Source of the DNA: Lycocorax pyrrhopterus obiensis
Lineage: Eukaryota > Chordata > Aves > Passeriformes > Paradisaeidae
DNA: 64,000 bases
Assembly (NCBI GenBank): GCA_014706295.1
Contig: JACSVZ010000002.1
Coordinates: 136,200,682-136,264,681, forward strand
Direction: 5' to 3'
In this document: positions 51,441 to 62,885 of the stretch, piece by piece
Layout of the letters: the number at the start of each line of letters is the position of its first letter
How positions within the stretch are numbered: position 1 is the first letter of the stretch
Notes under the pieces: model-generated
The model's database searches: none
Seen by the model: only the letters and a program-made list of their open reading frames with translations
What the model was told of the DNA's origin: nothing
Made by a program: the position numbers and the translations under genes

Positions 51441-51715
51441 TCCTTACCACATCTCTCCACTTTTTCAAGGTGGAAAGAGAGGGGCACATTTACAGATGAA
51501 GAAGTAACTTAGAATGGCATGACAAGGGAAACAACTATTCACTGGTTATATTAATAATGAAGTGTGAATGAGAAAGAATGAACAGAGCTCATCTAATCCA
51601 GTATAAAAGATTTGTTTCCTCATTTCCAGTAAACAAACTATGTGACTGCACTCAGCAACCTTTTCCCTGACTTCTTCCCTACCTGAATGCCCTATCATTC
51701 CCCTGTGAGTTCTAC
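51441..51715. other. Short intergenic gap
   Basis: Nothing firmly recognised; the first part may be more diverged CR1 ORF2. Confidence 0.5.
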
Positions 51716-51940
51716 AGAAACATAGAAAAAAAATAGTCGGAAGGATAGTTTGTAAGTCACCTAGACTAAGACTTATATAAACTAGGGCCAGTTAAATCAA
51801 CTTGTTTATGGATGTATCCAGTTGATTTCTGAATTCTCGAGAGATGGATGGAGATTCTACAATTTCTGTGGGCAGCCTTTACATGTATTTGATCACCCCT
51901 GGAGTAAAAATGTTGCCCAAATACACGGATTGCCTTTAAT
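51716..51940 (-). mobile_element. CR1 3' UTR part of a CR1 with apparent 5' inversion
   Basis: The plus strand shows inverted CR1 3' UTR: ACATAGAAAAAAAATAGTCG, GGATGGAGATTCTACAATTT and CTGTGGGCAGCC, then a segment near CACCCCTGGAGTAAAAATGT. It is diverged. It lies directly next to CR1 ORF2 sequence in the opposite orientation (51960-52470). Confidence 0.78.
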
Positions 51941-51959
51941 AATAAAAAATGACTATATT

Positions 51960-52470
51960 TGTAGTGGATGAGGGAAGAGTACTAATGTCATTTATCTTAA
52001 CTTTAGTCAGTCTTTAAAGTGTCACAAAATATTCCTGTATCTAAGTTAAGACATTATAGTTTGAATGGCTGGATAACTACATGAATAAAAAAAATTGTTT
52101 GGGATGTCAGGATCAAAGCAGAGTGTTTTTCATAACCAAGGGGTCTGGTGGTGTTCCTCATAGGTCCATTCAGGAACCTGTCCTGTTTAATATCCGTATC
52201 AGTGATCCAGAGGAGCTGACAGACTGAATTCCCAGCAAATTTACAAAAGACAGTGTGTGAGGGAAAGGACAGCCAATACTGCTGAGGGCAGTGCTGCCAT
52301 CCAAAAGGACCTGATAAACAATTACAGGAACCTCATGAAATTCGTCAAGAACAAATAGGATATATTGCACCTGGAAAATACATTCCTCTGACTACAGTAC
52401 AAGCTGGAGACTAGCAGCAGGGGAAGAAGGTGATTTTCTGATGTACCATGAAAGGCTAGTAAGACTACAA
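51960..52470 (+). mobile_element. CR1 ORF2 segment, inverted relative to its 3' part
   Basis: GTGGATGAGGGAAGAGTACT begins the CR1 segment coding the DV.LDF region. Later landmarks are CCTGTCCTGTTTAATATCCG, GTGCTGCCATCCAAAAGGAC and AGGAACCTCATGAAATTCGT, then GTACAAGCTGGAGACTAGCA. There is no CR1 3' end on this strand afterwards. It is strongly decayed. Confidence 0.82.
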
Positions 52471-54589
52471 GCAATGTGTGTAAGAGGAGCTCTGGAACTC
52501 AGTGGCTGAATTTACCATTGCTTGAGTTGTCGTACAGGCTCTTCATGTACCTCTATCAATCCCTGCTGAAAATCTGAAATTAAAAAATATTTTCATAAAT
52601 TAATCTAACAAAGACGTGGGGCTTTAATATAACAAATTATATAAGCCATATTTTTCTCCAACTCTGATCATCCTATAAATAAGGATGCTGCAGCACATAC
52701 GGTCTTAATAGCTTAATGACTTGGCTACAGGCTCACTTTACTTCCCATTAGCTCTCCATAAGAAGGGGTAAGATTTGTAGTCATTAAATGATTTCCTTGA
52801 CAAGAACAGCTTGTTCTACTTTTGTCAAAGAATTCCTCCACAATAAGATGTCTTCATATCAACGCCAGTTCTGTTTCACAAACCAAAGTAAAATGTGAGA
52901 TTTTAAGCTCAATTTTATGATGCTTCTGAGAAGTTCTACTAGAACTGCTATTTTGGTGAGTTTAGTTTCCGGATTCCTGTAATGAACCAGATCATAGTGT
53001 GATCTAATGGCATGTACTGGACAAGATGGGTCTTGACATGCAGATAATGCAGAAATAAAAGGGCTCAAAGTTATAGAATCTTAAACAAAGTTTTAAACCT
53101 TAGTCCATAATGTTGCAGAAGCTGTCTTAATCTTGAAAAGACTCACAGAGTTGTATGACAATTTCTATTCATGCACATTTTCTCTGTGTACTCTTTTTGC
53201 TTGAATAATGTAGCCAAAGCAGTATAGTCTATTCAGCTACCTTCCCAAGAAAAACAAGACAGTGAGTAGACTGTGCTAACAACCTCCAATAAAGCAATCA
53301 AAGCTTGGAATTCCATCTGCCACAGTGAAAACAGACCATTCTGCTACTAGAAAATCAAAGAGTTCACACATAATTTATAATTCATATGTCAGAAACTACA
53401 GTAAAAAAAAAAAAAACAGCAAAAAACCACCACAAACAACAACACTCCCCACCCCCCCCCAAAAAAAAAAATAGAAAAACCCACAAACAAACAAACAGAT
53501 CCAATATACAAAACAAAAGCAAAGAAACTAACCAAACCCCAAATTCATTCTATTATGAATAGGGCATTTTCTATAACAATGAAGTCAGTACAATTCTTGA
53601 AAAGGGCAAGCTGGGTATATTAGTCTAAGCTAATTAACAGAATTGTGGAACTAATTTGATGTAAGTTTTATTTACTTTTATATGTTGAAACATATAATGC
53701 ATAAACAAAAATAGAAGAGCTTAACTTCATATCCTAGTTTGGCTACTGTGAAACAGGATTTTATTTTGTTTCGCAGAGTTAACCAATTTGCTCTAGAACA
53801 ACACCTCCTCCCCCTCGTAAACATAATCCTCATGCTTTTTAAACTGACTCCATGCTTCTTTCTCTAATGTATTTAATAACACAATTTTCAGAAATTTCAA
53901 TGTGGACCTGAATGGGCGTTTTTAATTTATATAGAGCATCAAATTCACAAATGAATTTTGGACTATTCTCCCACCCCCAGTTATTCTATGACTAGCATTT
54001 CAGATCAGGATTTGCCATCCACTTTCCACGCTTGTAAGTGAAATGGGACGTTAAAAGACATTTTCAATATTATAGTAATATAATTAACATCCCTCCTTCC
54101 AGTTCAATGTCATTAAAAGAACCACTGAGGGTTTTTAATCACAGAAAATATTGTATGCACTGGTACTACCTGTTAATATGTCCTGCATATTTCTGAGAAG
54201 GGGTAGGAAAATAATATACGAAGTAGGCTATCTACAACCTTGAGGAATACAAAAGTTTTCTAACTTATTTTTTTTTTTTAAAGTAATTTTTTTCCTGTGC
54301 TTTCCACTGGGTTGACAATGGTAGACCATTTTTCTGTAAAACTGCTTCTTCAAGTAAAACAGAAAATTAATTTTATCAAATAAATAGCTTTAAACATTGT
54401 GCTCATCAATAATTTTTGAAATCTATCTAAATCTTACAACTTCACCTAAGATTTGCAGATACTTTCAAAAAAATTAACATGATTTTAAGACCCACAAGAA
54501 TACCCAATTTGAATTCTTAATTTGGTTATTTTCTTGTCTTCCCAACTTAAATAAGTTTAAAGCTCATCTTCCAAAGAAGAGACATGGTT
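52471..54589. other. Intergenic downstream of CSMD3, low-complexity patch
   Basis: No gene or interspersed repeat recognised. It contains the A/C-rich low-complexity patch at 53400-53530. The CSMD3 transcript could extend into this region if a more distal polyadenylation site is used (minus AATAAA near 53765-53760). Confidence 0.55.
53400..53530. repeat. A/C-rich low-complexity tract
   Basis: Poly-A, CAAA/ACAA-type units, a run of about 10 C at 53451-53460, then about 11 A, then AAAC units. An unstable simple-sequence patch, likely to vary in length and to be prone to assembly error. Confidence 0.92.
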
Positions 54590-54609
54590 AAAAAAAGCAA
54601 TTGTCCGGT

Positions 54610-54615
54610 TTTATT
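54610..54615 (-). terminator. Candidate polyadenylation signal AATAAA for CSMD3
   Basis: A perfect AATAAA on the minus strand lies about 1.96 kb downstream of the CSMD3 stop codon, with a T-rich element shortly after it. Other AATAAA hexamers occur on the same strand at 55940-55935 and about 53765-53760. The choice among them is uncertain, because this hexamer is common in AT-rich DNA. Confidence 0.35.
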
Positions 54616-55289
54616 TTGTTTACATTGCACTGAAAATTTACATCATACTTTTACAAATCCTTTTTCATAAAAATATACTTCTTTACAAAAGTGTATGCAT
54701 TAATATAAGAGGAGTAGCCAGTTGCAGAAGAAACATTTTAAACGATCTCAAATGTATTAACCTTAACATTAATGAATGAATCATAGTTATTGCAGTCATT
54801 TGAATAAACAAGAATAAATAACAACCAATGGTATAAAATATAAAACAGCATCCTTTTAGTAGAATACAGTTTGACAGAGTTGTATGAATATTCAAAACAA
54901 AGTGTTGTAAAATGATTTATAAGAAATTCATCAAACATTATAGAAATCCAAGCAGCAATCCTGGGTACAATGATTTTTGGTAGGCACTCTCTATTACGGT
55001 AATAAAAAGGTTATTTTCACAGAATTATTAATGTCTGAAAGGGACAATAACAGATAATTCACACTGGCTAACACACAGCATTTGTGAGTCATGCTATGAA
55101 TGGAAGACAATGACCTACATCAAATAAATTACTGAGTTCCCACTGAATAACTCTGATATGAAATAACTGTAAAACTAAAAATTGCATTTCCTTAGAAGTG
55201 ATTCTGGAATGTCTAAAACTTGTATTTGAGGGCTGTGGAATCTGAATTGTCCCTATAATGAATGGATTGTCCCTAATAAAATCATGGCT

Positions 55290-55304
55290 TTATATATATA
55301 TATC
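55290..55304. repeat. (TA)n microsatellite
   Basis: About seven TA units within the proposed CSMD3 3' UTR. Confidence 0.85.
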
Positions 55305-56571
55305 TCGATTTTTTTTTCATTGCACTATGGTAATATATTCAATTTTAAATGAGCTGTAAGGATTTGTTTCCATAGAGTACAGAATATATAGATAAAATAG
55401 ATGTGAAAACACAGTATTTCCAAATTATAACTCCCTGTTGCCTTGTAGATCTGATCCAAAGTTCATCGAAGTCTCTTAGAATCCATCAATTTCAATGGGA
55501 TTGCATCATGCTTTGTGCATGCATTTTGTCAAAATGCTGAAGGAACAAAAAGGTGGGATATGGCCTAGTTTTAACTAACATGGACTGAAAAATAGACTCA
55601 TATTTTTCATATAGGGATTTCATTACTAATATTACTGTAAACTGCACTTTTTAATAGGAAAAATTAAATTATGTTTTAACTTTTGAAAAAAATGTAAGAT
55701 GGTCACTCCTGAACATTCTTCAACATTAAGGAACATAAGCACATACAAAGCTCAATTCATATTAGATTCTTCATTGCAAAATTTGTCTAGATATATGATT
55801 GACAAAAGAAATATATAAATATTACAATTTGTGGGTACTGTTAATAGAAACAGAGAAAACAAGCTTGACTTGGAACATGAAAATGAAGCAAGATGTGAAG
55901 CAGGGAAGAAAATTCATTTTATAAGAACATGAAATTTATTTTTTTTTCTGTGATATGAAAAGAGTAAGTTATACTTGCAGATTTCTAAATACTACATCCT
56001 GGACTTAAAAATTCAACTGTTCTGAGAAAAATAAAATACTTAACGGGCTGAAAAAGGAAAAAAGATACAAACTCATGAGAAAGATGTAGCATCTGACTGT
56101 TAAAGAGATATCAGTGACCTATTGTCTCCTGTAAGTATAGCTCTTATTTTCTACCTATATCATTTTTTTTTTTAACCCAGTCCTTCTATTATAGTTTTTA
56201 TAAAGCACAGAATACTGATAGTGGATGCTCCTCCAATATATGCAAATATGTTTTATGTTTTAGAATAACCTCCTTTTTTAAAAAAGCAAATAAACTGTGA
56301 GTAGCACTCATGGAGTGCAGCAAAATTTTTTAAAACTCTCCGTGGCATACACAAAGAAGAATTCTGATCCAGTTTATGAAAAACAAAATCAAAACAAAAT
56401 AACTACAACCCAGACTTGCCTGTCGTCCTCAGGAAAAGGTGACCCACTATATCCTGAAAAGTGTGCTTTAATTTTTTTTTTCATTTCTTTTTTTTTTTTT
56501 TTAATCAGTGAACTGTGTGTGCACTGTGTTGTGTGTCAATTTCCAGACTTTGACGACAAATCATTACCACA

Positions 56572-56731
56572 TTATACCATTGTGCAAACAGTGTTCAAGT
56601 TGGGGTCAAATCGTACTGCTTTCCCTTCCACTGACTTTGCATTTGTGTCATACATGGGGTTTTCAAAAGCAGCTTGTCCATTATTGTTTTCATGTACAGA
56701 GCATCCTGTGTACTGTGTTTTAGGTGCAGTC
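56572..56731 (-). CDS. CSMD3: CSMD3 cytoplasmic tail, terminal coding exon with stop
   Basis: This is the last coding exon: 160 nt on the minus strand, acceptor TTCTTCTACAG above 56731, stop codon TAA at 56574-56572. It encodes 52 residues of cytoplasmic tail beginning TAPKTQYTGCSVHENNNGQ. In the middle is FENPMYDTN, an NPxY-type motif typically bound by PTB or clathrin adaptor proteins. The protein ends NTVCTMV; Thr at -2 and Val at 0 form a class I PDZ ligand. Functions for both motifs are inferred from motif classes, not shown. The sequence is intact and looks strongly conserved relative to mammalian CSMD3 as I recall it. The longer open frame upstream (to 56775) is intron read-through, not coding. 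Confidence 0.94.
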
Positions 56732-58125
56732 CTGTAGAAGAAAGACAGAACATTTGTAACTGCAGTTTTCCTCACTGACTTAATGTGGTTTAAGAATCAG
56801 AACAGAATTTAGCTCCCAATTCCAGTTACAGGAGCTAAATATGATATCTTGATTTTTTAAAAAATATTTAAGCTAAGAATTAGTACAGTCTTTATTGAAG
56901 TTTAAAGGCTTTATGATTCCTTGAAAATGGTGCTCACTTAGAAACTTAGTTAACAACCTTAGAAGAGGCTATCCATTGTTATTGTATCCATTATCCAAGT
57001 TGTTACCCATTCTACCTGGATGATCAGATTATAAAGAGTACAACAAAATCTTGTAAAGACACAATAATTCCCCAATCAGATGACTGGGGTTTTCTTTTTC
57101 CCTTTGGAGACTCAGTCATTCTACCAAGAAGACTATATTATAGCTGAAATGCACCATTTTTCACTAAATAACGCAAAATATAGGAGTTCAAACCCTTACA
57201 AGCTTTTGATCTATATTGGTATACCAAATGCATACTATACTGTAAATCATCAATATAAAATGCCAAGACAAGTGCTTACAGCATGCAGCTAATGGCAAAT
57301 ACATAAAAAATTACATGGGCAATTTTTCATATGCTGAAGCAATTGAAAACAAGTAGTACTGATTAAAAATGATGGTACATGTTTTAAACTAATGTTATCC
57401 TGTAACGTATATTACTAGTATTACTGTCAGACTATCAGATGTAAATCACCATTTTGGCAGTTAGTATGCAATGAATTGTCTTGGCATTAAAGTGATTAAG
57501 GTTTCTTTGGCCACCAAATGCTTTAAACCTACAGGAGAAGCTTACTGCATCCAAAGAATTAATACCGGTCTTGGTAACATGAACAAAACTGTTGAACTTA
57601 GACTAATGAAACTGAAAAGACTGGTGGCTATTTAACATAATTGCATATGAACTAATAATTTCAGATGCAGGAACAGTTCCAAAATGAAACCTCTTGATGA
57701 CATAATGCTTGCATATACTTGTATGCAAATAAACTGATCAGGCATTATGATCAATTACTCTGGATATGAAGCCATTCTGTCACATGAAGAAAAGAATAAA
57801 GGCAATTTATTGTAAATACACACAAAATCTACCAACTATATTATTCAGCATACGCCAATACTTTATAGCATCTATTTTATCATAAAGAGAGAAATGTATA
57901 AAATTTTCAATAGGTAGGAATGAAAGTACAACACTGTATAATAAACTCATCTCGTAGTTATTACACCAGACCTTAACAGATGTAGGAAGAACTGTCTACA
58001 TGCATATTTTGCAAAGTCTTTTTTGTTTTACAGAAAACTTTATTTACATTAGCAAAAACTGAAGACAAAAAAATCACCAACACGTGGATGAATAGAGGAA
58101 TTCTGTATATATAATTTGTACTTAC
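56732..58125 (-). other. CSMD3 last intron
   Basis: Intron of 1394 bp between the transmembrane exon and the tail exon, in phase 2, with GT and AG ends. No repeat family or secondary exon was recognised in it. Confidence 0.85.
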
Positions 58126-58261
58126 CTTTGTTTATAAAGATAAAAGCCAAAACCAGCAAATATAAGGGCAAAGAAAGGCACAAGGATAGCAATGGCCACT
58201 GAACTACTATTTGTACCATGTGGTTGATTAGAAGAATTTGAACCCTCAGACATGTTAAGAC
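58126..58261 (-). CDS. CSMD3: CSMD3 transmembrane-helix exon (second from the 3' end)
   Basis: This is a 136-nt exon on the minus strand. The acceptor AG follows a run of 13 T (plus-strand A run at 58264-58276), and the donor is CAAAG|GTAAG at 58126/58125. It encodes a Ser/Asn-rich juxtamembrane linker with three N-glycosylation sequons (NMS, NSS, NSS). A hydrophobic helix of about 22 residues follows, starting VAIAILVPFF, and then the basic stop-transfer residues YKQR. This is the single-pass membrane anchor that places the CUB/sushi array outside the cell. The exon leaves in phase 2, and its last Arg codon is completed by the first base of the terminal exon. The pure-T polypyrimidine tract next to the acceptor is length-variable DNA by nature. 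Confidence 0.93.
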
Positions 58262-60712
58262 CTAAAAAAAAAAAAAAGGAGAAAAAAAAGTAATATCTTA
58301 TACAAGTATGTTATCAGCAAACTACTGATACTACTCCATAATCTTTGTAATTCAATAACACCTTGTTACTGGATCATCATAATTTGTTCTGCTGCATACC
58401 TACACCTGCATGCTGAGACCACCCAGAAGTTGAATAGATACCATATTCTGATTAATATGTGGAGGCCAGATGTTGGCAGAACAGTACACATACTCTGGTG
58501 CAGTAAATACCTTACAGCATAATTCTGCATGGGATTCAACTTTTGTATGTAATGAAAACACATTACTGTACTGTGATACAAAAAGTCAAATTTATAATAA
58601 TGCAATGTTAGATTGATTATATTACTGGTTATATTTGTCTATTTCATTAATTAATAAATACTACATATATAAAACCCAAACATACTATCAAGGAAAAGGC
58701 CAATCATCTAAACAGGCAAATTGAAAACTCATTACTTCCTTAGGTGCGGCTATGGATATACAGAGTGAAAGAGATAGGAACAATTTTGAATAGCTAAAGC
58801 CAGGTATTGATGAAAAAATACAAATATGACCTCCTGCATGGCTGAAGAAGACATTATCTACATTTTCTACACAGACAAGTTATACACCTTTTAAATGTGA
58901 AGAAAGGTTATAACAATGACCTAGACATTAGAAAAAACATTCTTTACAGAAAGAATGGTTGGGCATTGGAATGAGCTACTCAGGGAAATGGTGGAGTCAC
59001 TATCCCTGGAGGTATTCAAAGAAAGATAGGATGTGGCACTCAGTGCCATGGTTTAGTTGATACGGTGTTGTTAGGTCATAGGTTAGACTCAATGATCTTC
59101 AAGGTCTTTTCCAACCTAGATGATTCTGTGATTCTGTAATGCATCTTCAAAGTTAATTTTCAAGATTTTAACTTGACCTTTTAAGAATTGCTTAGGTCAT
59201 AATGTTTTCTGAATTTCTTGATCATATAAGACAATATATAGAAATTTTAAAAAACCAAGAAAATAAAACCAAAACACAAAAAAGACCCCAAACAACCATC
59301 CAGGCTGTGAGGAAAATTGTGTGGGAACAACAGTCAAAACATTTTATTTCCGAGAAGCTAATTTTGTGTTTGTATTCATGAAACAATGAATTGGTAAGCA
59401 TGGTATACAAAATCTGTTCAAAGATTCTGAATCTCTTTATAGAGATATTATTGACTATATTAGCTACAATTAAACATTGTATAGAATTTGACTCTGAGTG
59501 AATCATTCTTTTCCTCAAAGTTATACACCAATAAAAAGTATCTTCAATACATTACAGAAAAGAATCTCAAAAATATCCTCCAAAAATCAAATGAAGAAAT
59601 ATAATTTTCGTAATAATCTATCAGAACAACTTGCCAAGGAAATCTTGTATTTGAATTTTTCTTAGATGACTTTCAAATATTTTAAGACATTAAAGAAGTT
59701 ATAGGAAAACAACTTCTTATATTCATTTAAAGAAAACTTTTCTCGATGAAGATATTTCTAAAACTTCTTGCGAAGTAATTTTCATATGAAATTATAGTGC
59801 AAAACAAGATCCCAAACAGTACATTTTACTGTGATTTAGAACTGTGAAAAGAGAAAAATTTGACTTTACATTCCTTCCTTCCAGCACATTCAAGAATTAA
59901 AGAATTTCCTGATTTACTGAAAAAAAAAATGGACAATATTTTGTGGCTGAAAGAACATAACTTTCCATCCACATACAGGAATTTTACCTGAAGTTAAGCA
60001 CTCTATCTAAACAGCCATTATATTAGTGAAAAAGAAGTCCTCTTCTAAGTCATTCCCAACTGTATTTTATCATTTAAAATTCAGTATTAACTAAATTCAA
60101 ATTCTCATGGAAGTAGAAATATCACAGTTCTTAAGACAACTTTAGAAAAGAAAATGAAATTCTTTTCTTAAATTGCAGAACAGAATGTTGTCACCAGAGC
60201 TTTGTTACCAAAACTATCTTTGTATAGGAACAGGAAGTTAATTTTTAGGAAACAAACACTTATCAGCTAAATAAGACTTTTTTCTTCTTAAAAGTAATAC
60301 AAATATTTACTTGCAAATATTTAGCAGTTTCCCTCTTCTAACAAATGTTTAGGTGAAATGTTGTTTTAGCACCATAAGCAAGAAATCAGTTTATCAGAGC
60401 ATTCTACAGTATGGATTTTCTAGATAGCTATTAAGATATGAAACTAAATGCATTTTACACGTATTTGGATAAAAAAATTGTTCAAAGTATTACAAATGAA
60501 TATGTATACTAAGCAGTACATTGCAAGGCATCTATAGCTCCTTACAACTTATTTGTAAGTACCACTTAAATGACATTTTAAAGATATTAACATCTCAATA
60601 TTCTATAAAATGTCATTTCTGTTAACATCCTGCACATATCTTCATATGACTGGATATAATAAAACAGAATATGGAACAATGAACTAGCAAAGAATTAGAA
60701 TTTGTTGAATAC
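58262..60712 (-). other. CSMD3 penultimate intron
   Basis: Intron of 2451 bp in phase 1 with GT and AG ends. It contains an antisense CR1 fragment (58940-59140). Otherwise it is AT-rich with no recognisable feature. Confidence 0.85.
58940..59140 (+). mobile_element. CR1 LINE 3' UTR fragment, antisense in a CSMD3 intron
   Basis: CATTCTTTACAGAAAGAATG and TGGGCATTGGAATGAGCTAC, then CTATCCCTGGAGGTATTCAA, then the terminal CCAACCTAGATGATTCTGTG ATTCTGT form a typical CR1 3' end. Plus orientation, hence antisense to CSMD3. About 200 bp, 5' truncated. Confidence 0.93.
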
Positions 60713-60800
60713 CTATTCTTTGAAGCCCAAATTGTCCATAATCTTTACCCTGGATGAATCCTTGAAAAACATATGTTGCTCCATCAGGTTCAGCAGAAAC
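60713..60800 (-). CDS. CSMD3: CSMD3 membrane-proximal ectodomain exon (third from the 3' end)
   Basis: This is an 88-nt internal exon on the minus strand. The acceptor TTGTTTACAG lies directly above 60800 and the donor GTATTC lies below 60713. It starts in phase 0, immediately after the Phe codon of the preceding exon, and ends with one base (phase 1) of a Gly codon. It encodes VSAEPDGATYVFQGFIQGKD followed by YGQFGLQRI. This short extracellular segment is a conserved feature just before the CSMD transmembrane helix. No domain is assigned to it. The exon is intact, with no frameshift or internal stop. Confidence 0.9.
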
Positions 60801-62772
60801 CTGTAAACAAAAAGTACGTCGAATTAAATGGGGAAAGTTTGTTGCAAGTTATATGCATCCATTTGAAAGAGAGCTGTTCTATTCTATATCCTAATATACT
60901 TGACTGGTAGCTGTCATTCCCCATTATAAACACCCTCTTTTTCTGGGAAATTTATGTATAAAGTTCAAAACAAAACACAGGACTGTTATAGGCACAACTT
61001 AGACATGGTGGTTTACGGTCACATATGATACCTTATACTACCTTTAATTGTATTTTTTTTAAACCAGTAAGACCTAAAGTTTCTAGTAGTTCAAATGTCA
61101 GTATTTCTAAGCTCTAATATATTTCATATTTTTTTGTTTTGTTTAGGCAGTAGATTGAAAAAGTTACATTGCATATAATTCTAAGGATGCAAGTATTGAC
61201 ATTTTAATAGCTAGCTTTAAACTAAATAAAAAAGACCTCACATTAATTGACACTTCTTTTGATTTTTCTCAGTGCTTATCCCAATAAGTACTTAATTATA
61301 CAGCCACGGACCAGAAGAACATTGAATAAGGCTTTGGTACAAGGGAAGAATATGCTAGTATAAACTAAAAGGCTTGTGGAAGGGAGGAGATGGTTGTGAT
61401 CCTATGATTACTTCTCTAATTACAGTAAGTACAGTCTAAAGTAGTGCACTGTAAACAATTTGACAGATACTTGCTTCTAAGAATAGTTACTAGGTTTAAA
61501 TTCAGTGTTTTCTAGGTAGTTTCCCCCATGCTTTTCCCTTAAGCTTCCCTTTCTCAAGACGCAGTATGTCTTCAGCAGTGACCCGAAGCTCTGTTTTCAC
61601 TGAAGACAGGGTGCCTTTCTTAGGTGAATTTTTTACTTTGGGCTAAAGCAGTCTCTTTGTGTTATTCCAAGATTCAAAGAAAAAAAGGTCAAGTAAGAAC
61701 AGTATGTAAATAGCATATGGAATGTAGGGAGTATATTGTCTACTTCTGTATATTTAGAAGTCTGAAAGTAAATTCCCTGCTTTTGCTACCTCAGGAGCAT
61801 GTTCGTGAAGCCTAATATTTGTACAAGCCAAGAGAGTTAAGCCTTTTTGCTAGAACGTTTGTTGTTTAATGAGTTTAGTTTAAGGTTTTCATTCTGCACC
61901 TTTTAAAAAAAATTATTGTTCAACCAGTGCCACTTGTTATAAAAATATAAATTTGTGTGTGCAATTCAATGTACACTCCTTCTTTTCTTCTGGCATGTGC
62001 ACACATAGTGGTGTCCCTGTAGTGCTTAACCAATAGGTGAAACAAGAAAACAAACAAATTCCTTGAAAAATTAGATGGTGGAGTAAGGATGTAAGAGTGT
62101 TTATCATCATCCAAATAATTTTAGGCTCTTTATTTTCTAAAAAATCTACTTTTTTTCTCTATCTATTCTTGGAAGGTATTTCCTTTTCATGGTTTAATCA
62201 CATCCCAGAAACCTGGGCTGCTTAACCCTCTCCTTTACCTCTTTCCCCCTCTCAGTTATGGTCTCTCTTCCTCTCTGTTTTAAAGAATAAACTCGGACCC
62301 AGAACCCCAAGGAGCCTAATGATAAATTGGAATAATCTATTTTGTTTTCCACATACATGTGACAGTTTGTCTATTTCAAGGTATTTCTAAAAATATCACC
62401 AAAAATAAAAACGTATGTGAATACAACGATCAACATTGTTATTGTATTAATAGAATATAGTATTATTATAAATTGATTTTATGTTTAATTATGATAAAAT
62501 TGCTAAACATATTGGAACAAAGAGACCTATGAGAAAGGCTTCTGTACTAACACGCATTATAATTTTGTCTACACTCTATGACTGTTCCCATATTTTCCCT
62601 CGGACTGGTCTCCTGCATTTTACAAGAAAAATTTCATTTAATTTAATGAATCAGACTTGCTAAGAAGATTCCTTTTGATATGTCTCAGGATTTTTTGGGT
62701 GCAAAAACTAGCATAATTTCAATCAAACAAAAAAAAAAAAATCCCTCTCTTTTGCAGCAGAAATATACTCAC
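60801..62772 (-). other. CSMD3 third-last intron
   Basis: Intron of 1972 bp in phase 0 with GT and AG ends. A short C/T-rich patch at about 62200-62320 on the plus strand ends in an AATAAA-like segment, vaguely like an LTR end, but is too weak to call. There is a poly-A run near 62729-62742. Confidence 0.85.
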
Positions 62773-62885
62773 AAAACCATCCATAGCCCATTTTTCCTCT
62801 TTCAGCTTGCTCGCAGATGTATGGGAGGGTGCTTTAATGAGATATATGTGGAGCATTAGCCGAGCTTCCTGGCTTTTATACACTC
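62773..62885 (-). CDS. CSMD3: CSMD3 membrane-proximal ectodomain exon (fourth from the 3' end)
   Basis: This 113-nt internal exon is read on the minus strand. The acceptor is a TATTCTACAG tract just above 62885 and the donor is GTGAGT just below 62773. It enters in phase 1 (two bases complete a Gly codon) and ends on a complete Phe codon. It encodes a Gly followed by VYKSQEARLMLHIYLIK and then a Lys/Glu-rich stretch ending WAMDGF. This matches the non-CUB, non-sushi segment that precedes the transmembrane helix in CSMD proteins. There is no stop in frame, and the frame joins cleanly to the next exon (VSAEPDG). The residue pattern fits CSMD3; assignment within the CSMD family is by recall, not alignment. 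Confidence 0.88.

Larger units (their letters stand above)
54590..56571 (-). other. CSMD3: Proposed CSMD3 3' untranslated region
   Basis: Downstream of the stop, the minus strand has no recognisable repeats for about 2 kb. It reaches a canonical AATAAA hexamer at 54615-54610 (plus TTTATT). A T-rich stretch follows about 15-20 nt further on (plus-strand A run near 54590-54597), as expected for a cleavage site and downstream element. An earlier AATAAA at 55940-55935 could serve as a proximal site. Poly-T and poly-A tracts at about 56469-56503 and 56163-56173 lie inside this span. The end is inference from the hexamer only; transcript evidence is needed. Confidence 0.4.

Noticed and set aside
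1..54589. Search for CRISPR arrays, tRNA or rRNA genes, operons or defence-like clusters
   Set aside because: No regularly spaced repeats, no cloverleaf with A/B boxes noticed, and no bacterial gene organisation. The DNA is vertebrate intergenic sequence.
62200..62320. Possible LTR end in a CSMD3 intron (C/T-rich block with AATAAAC)
   Set aside because: Too short and without recognisable boundaries or a family signature.
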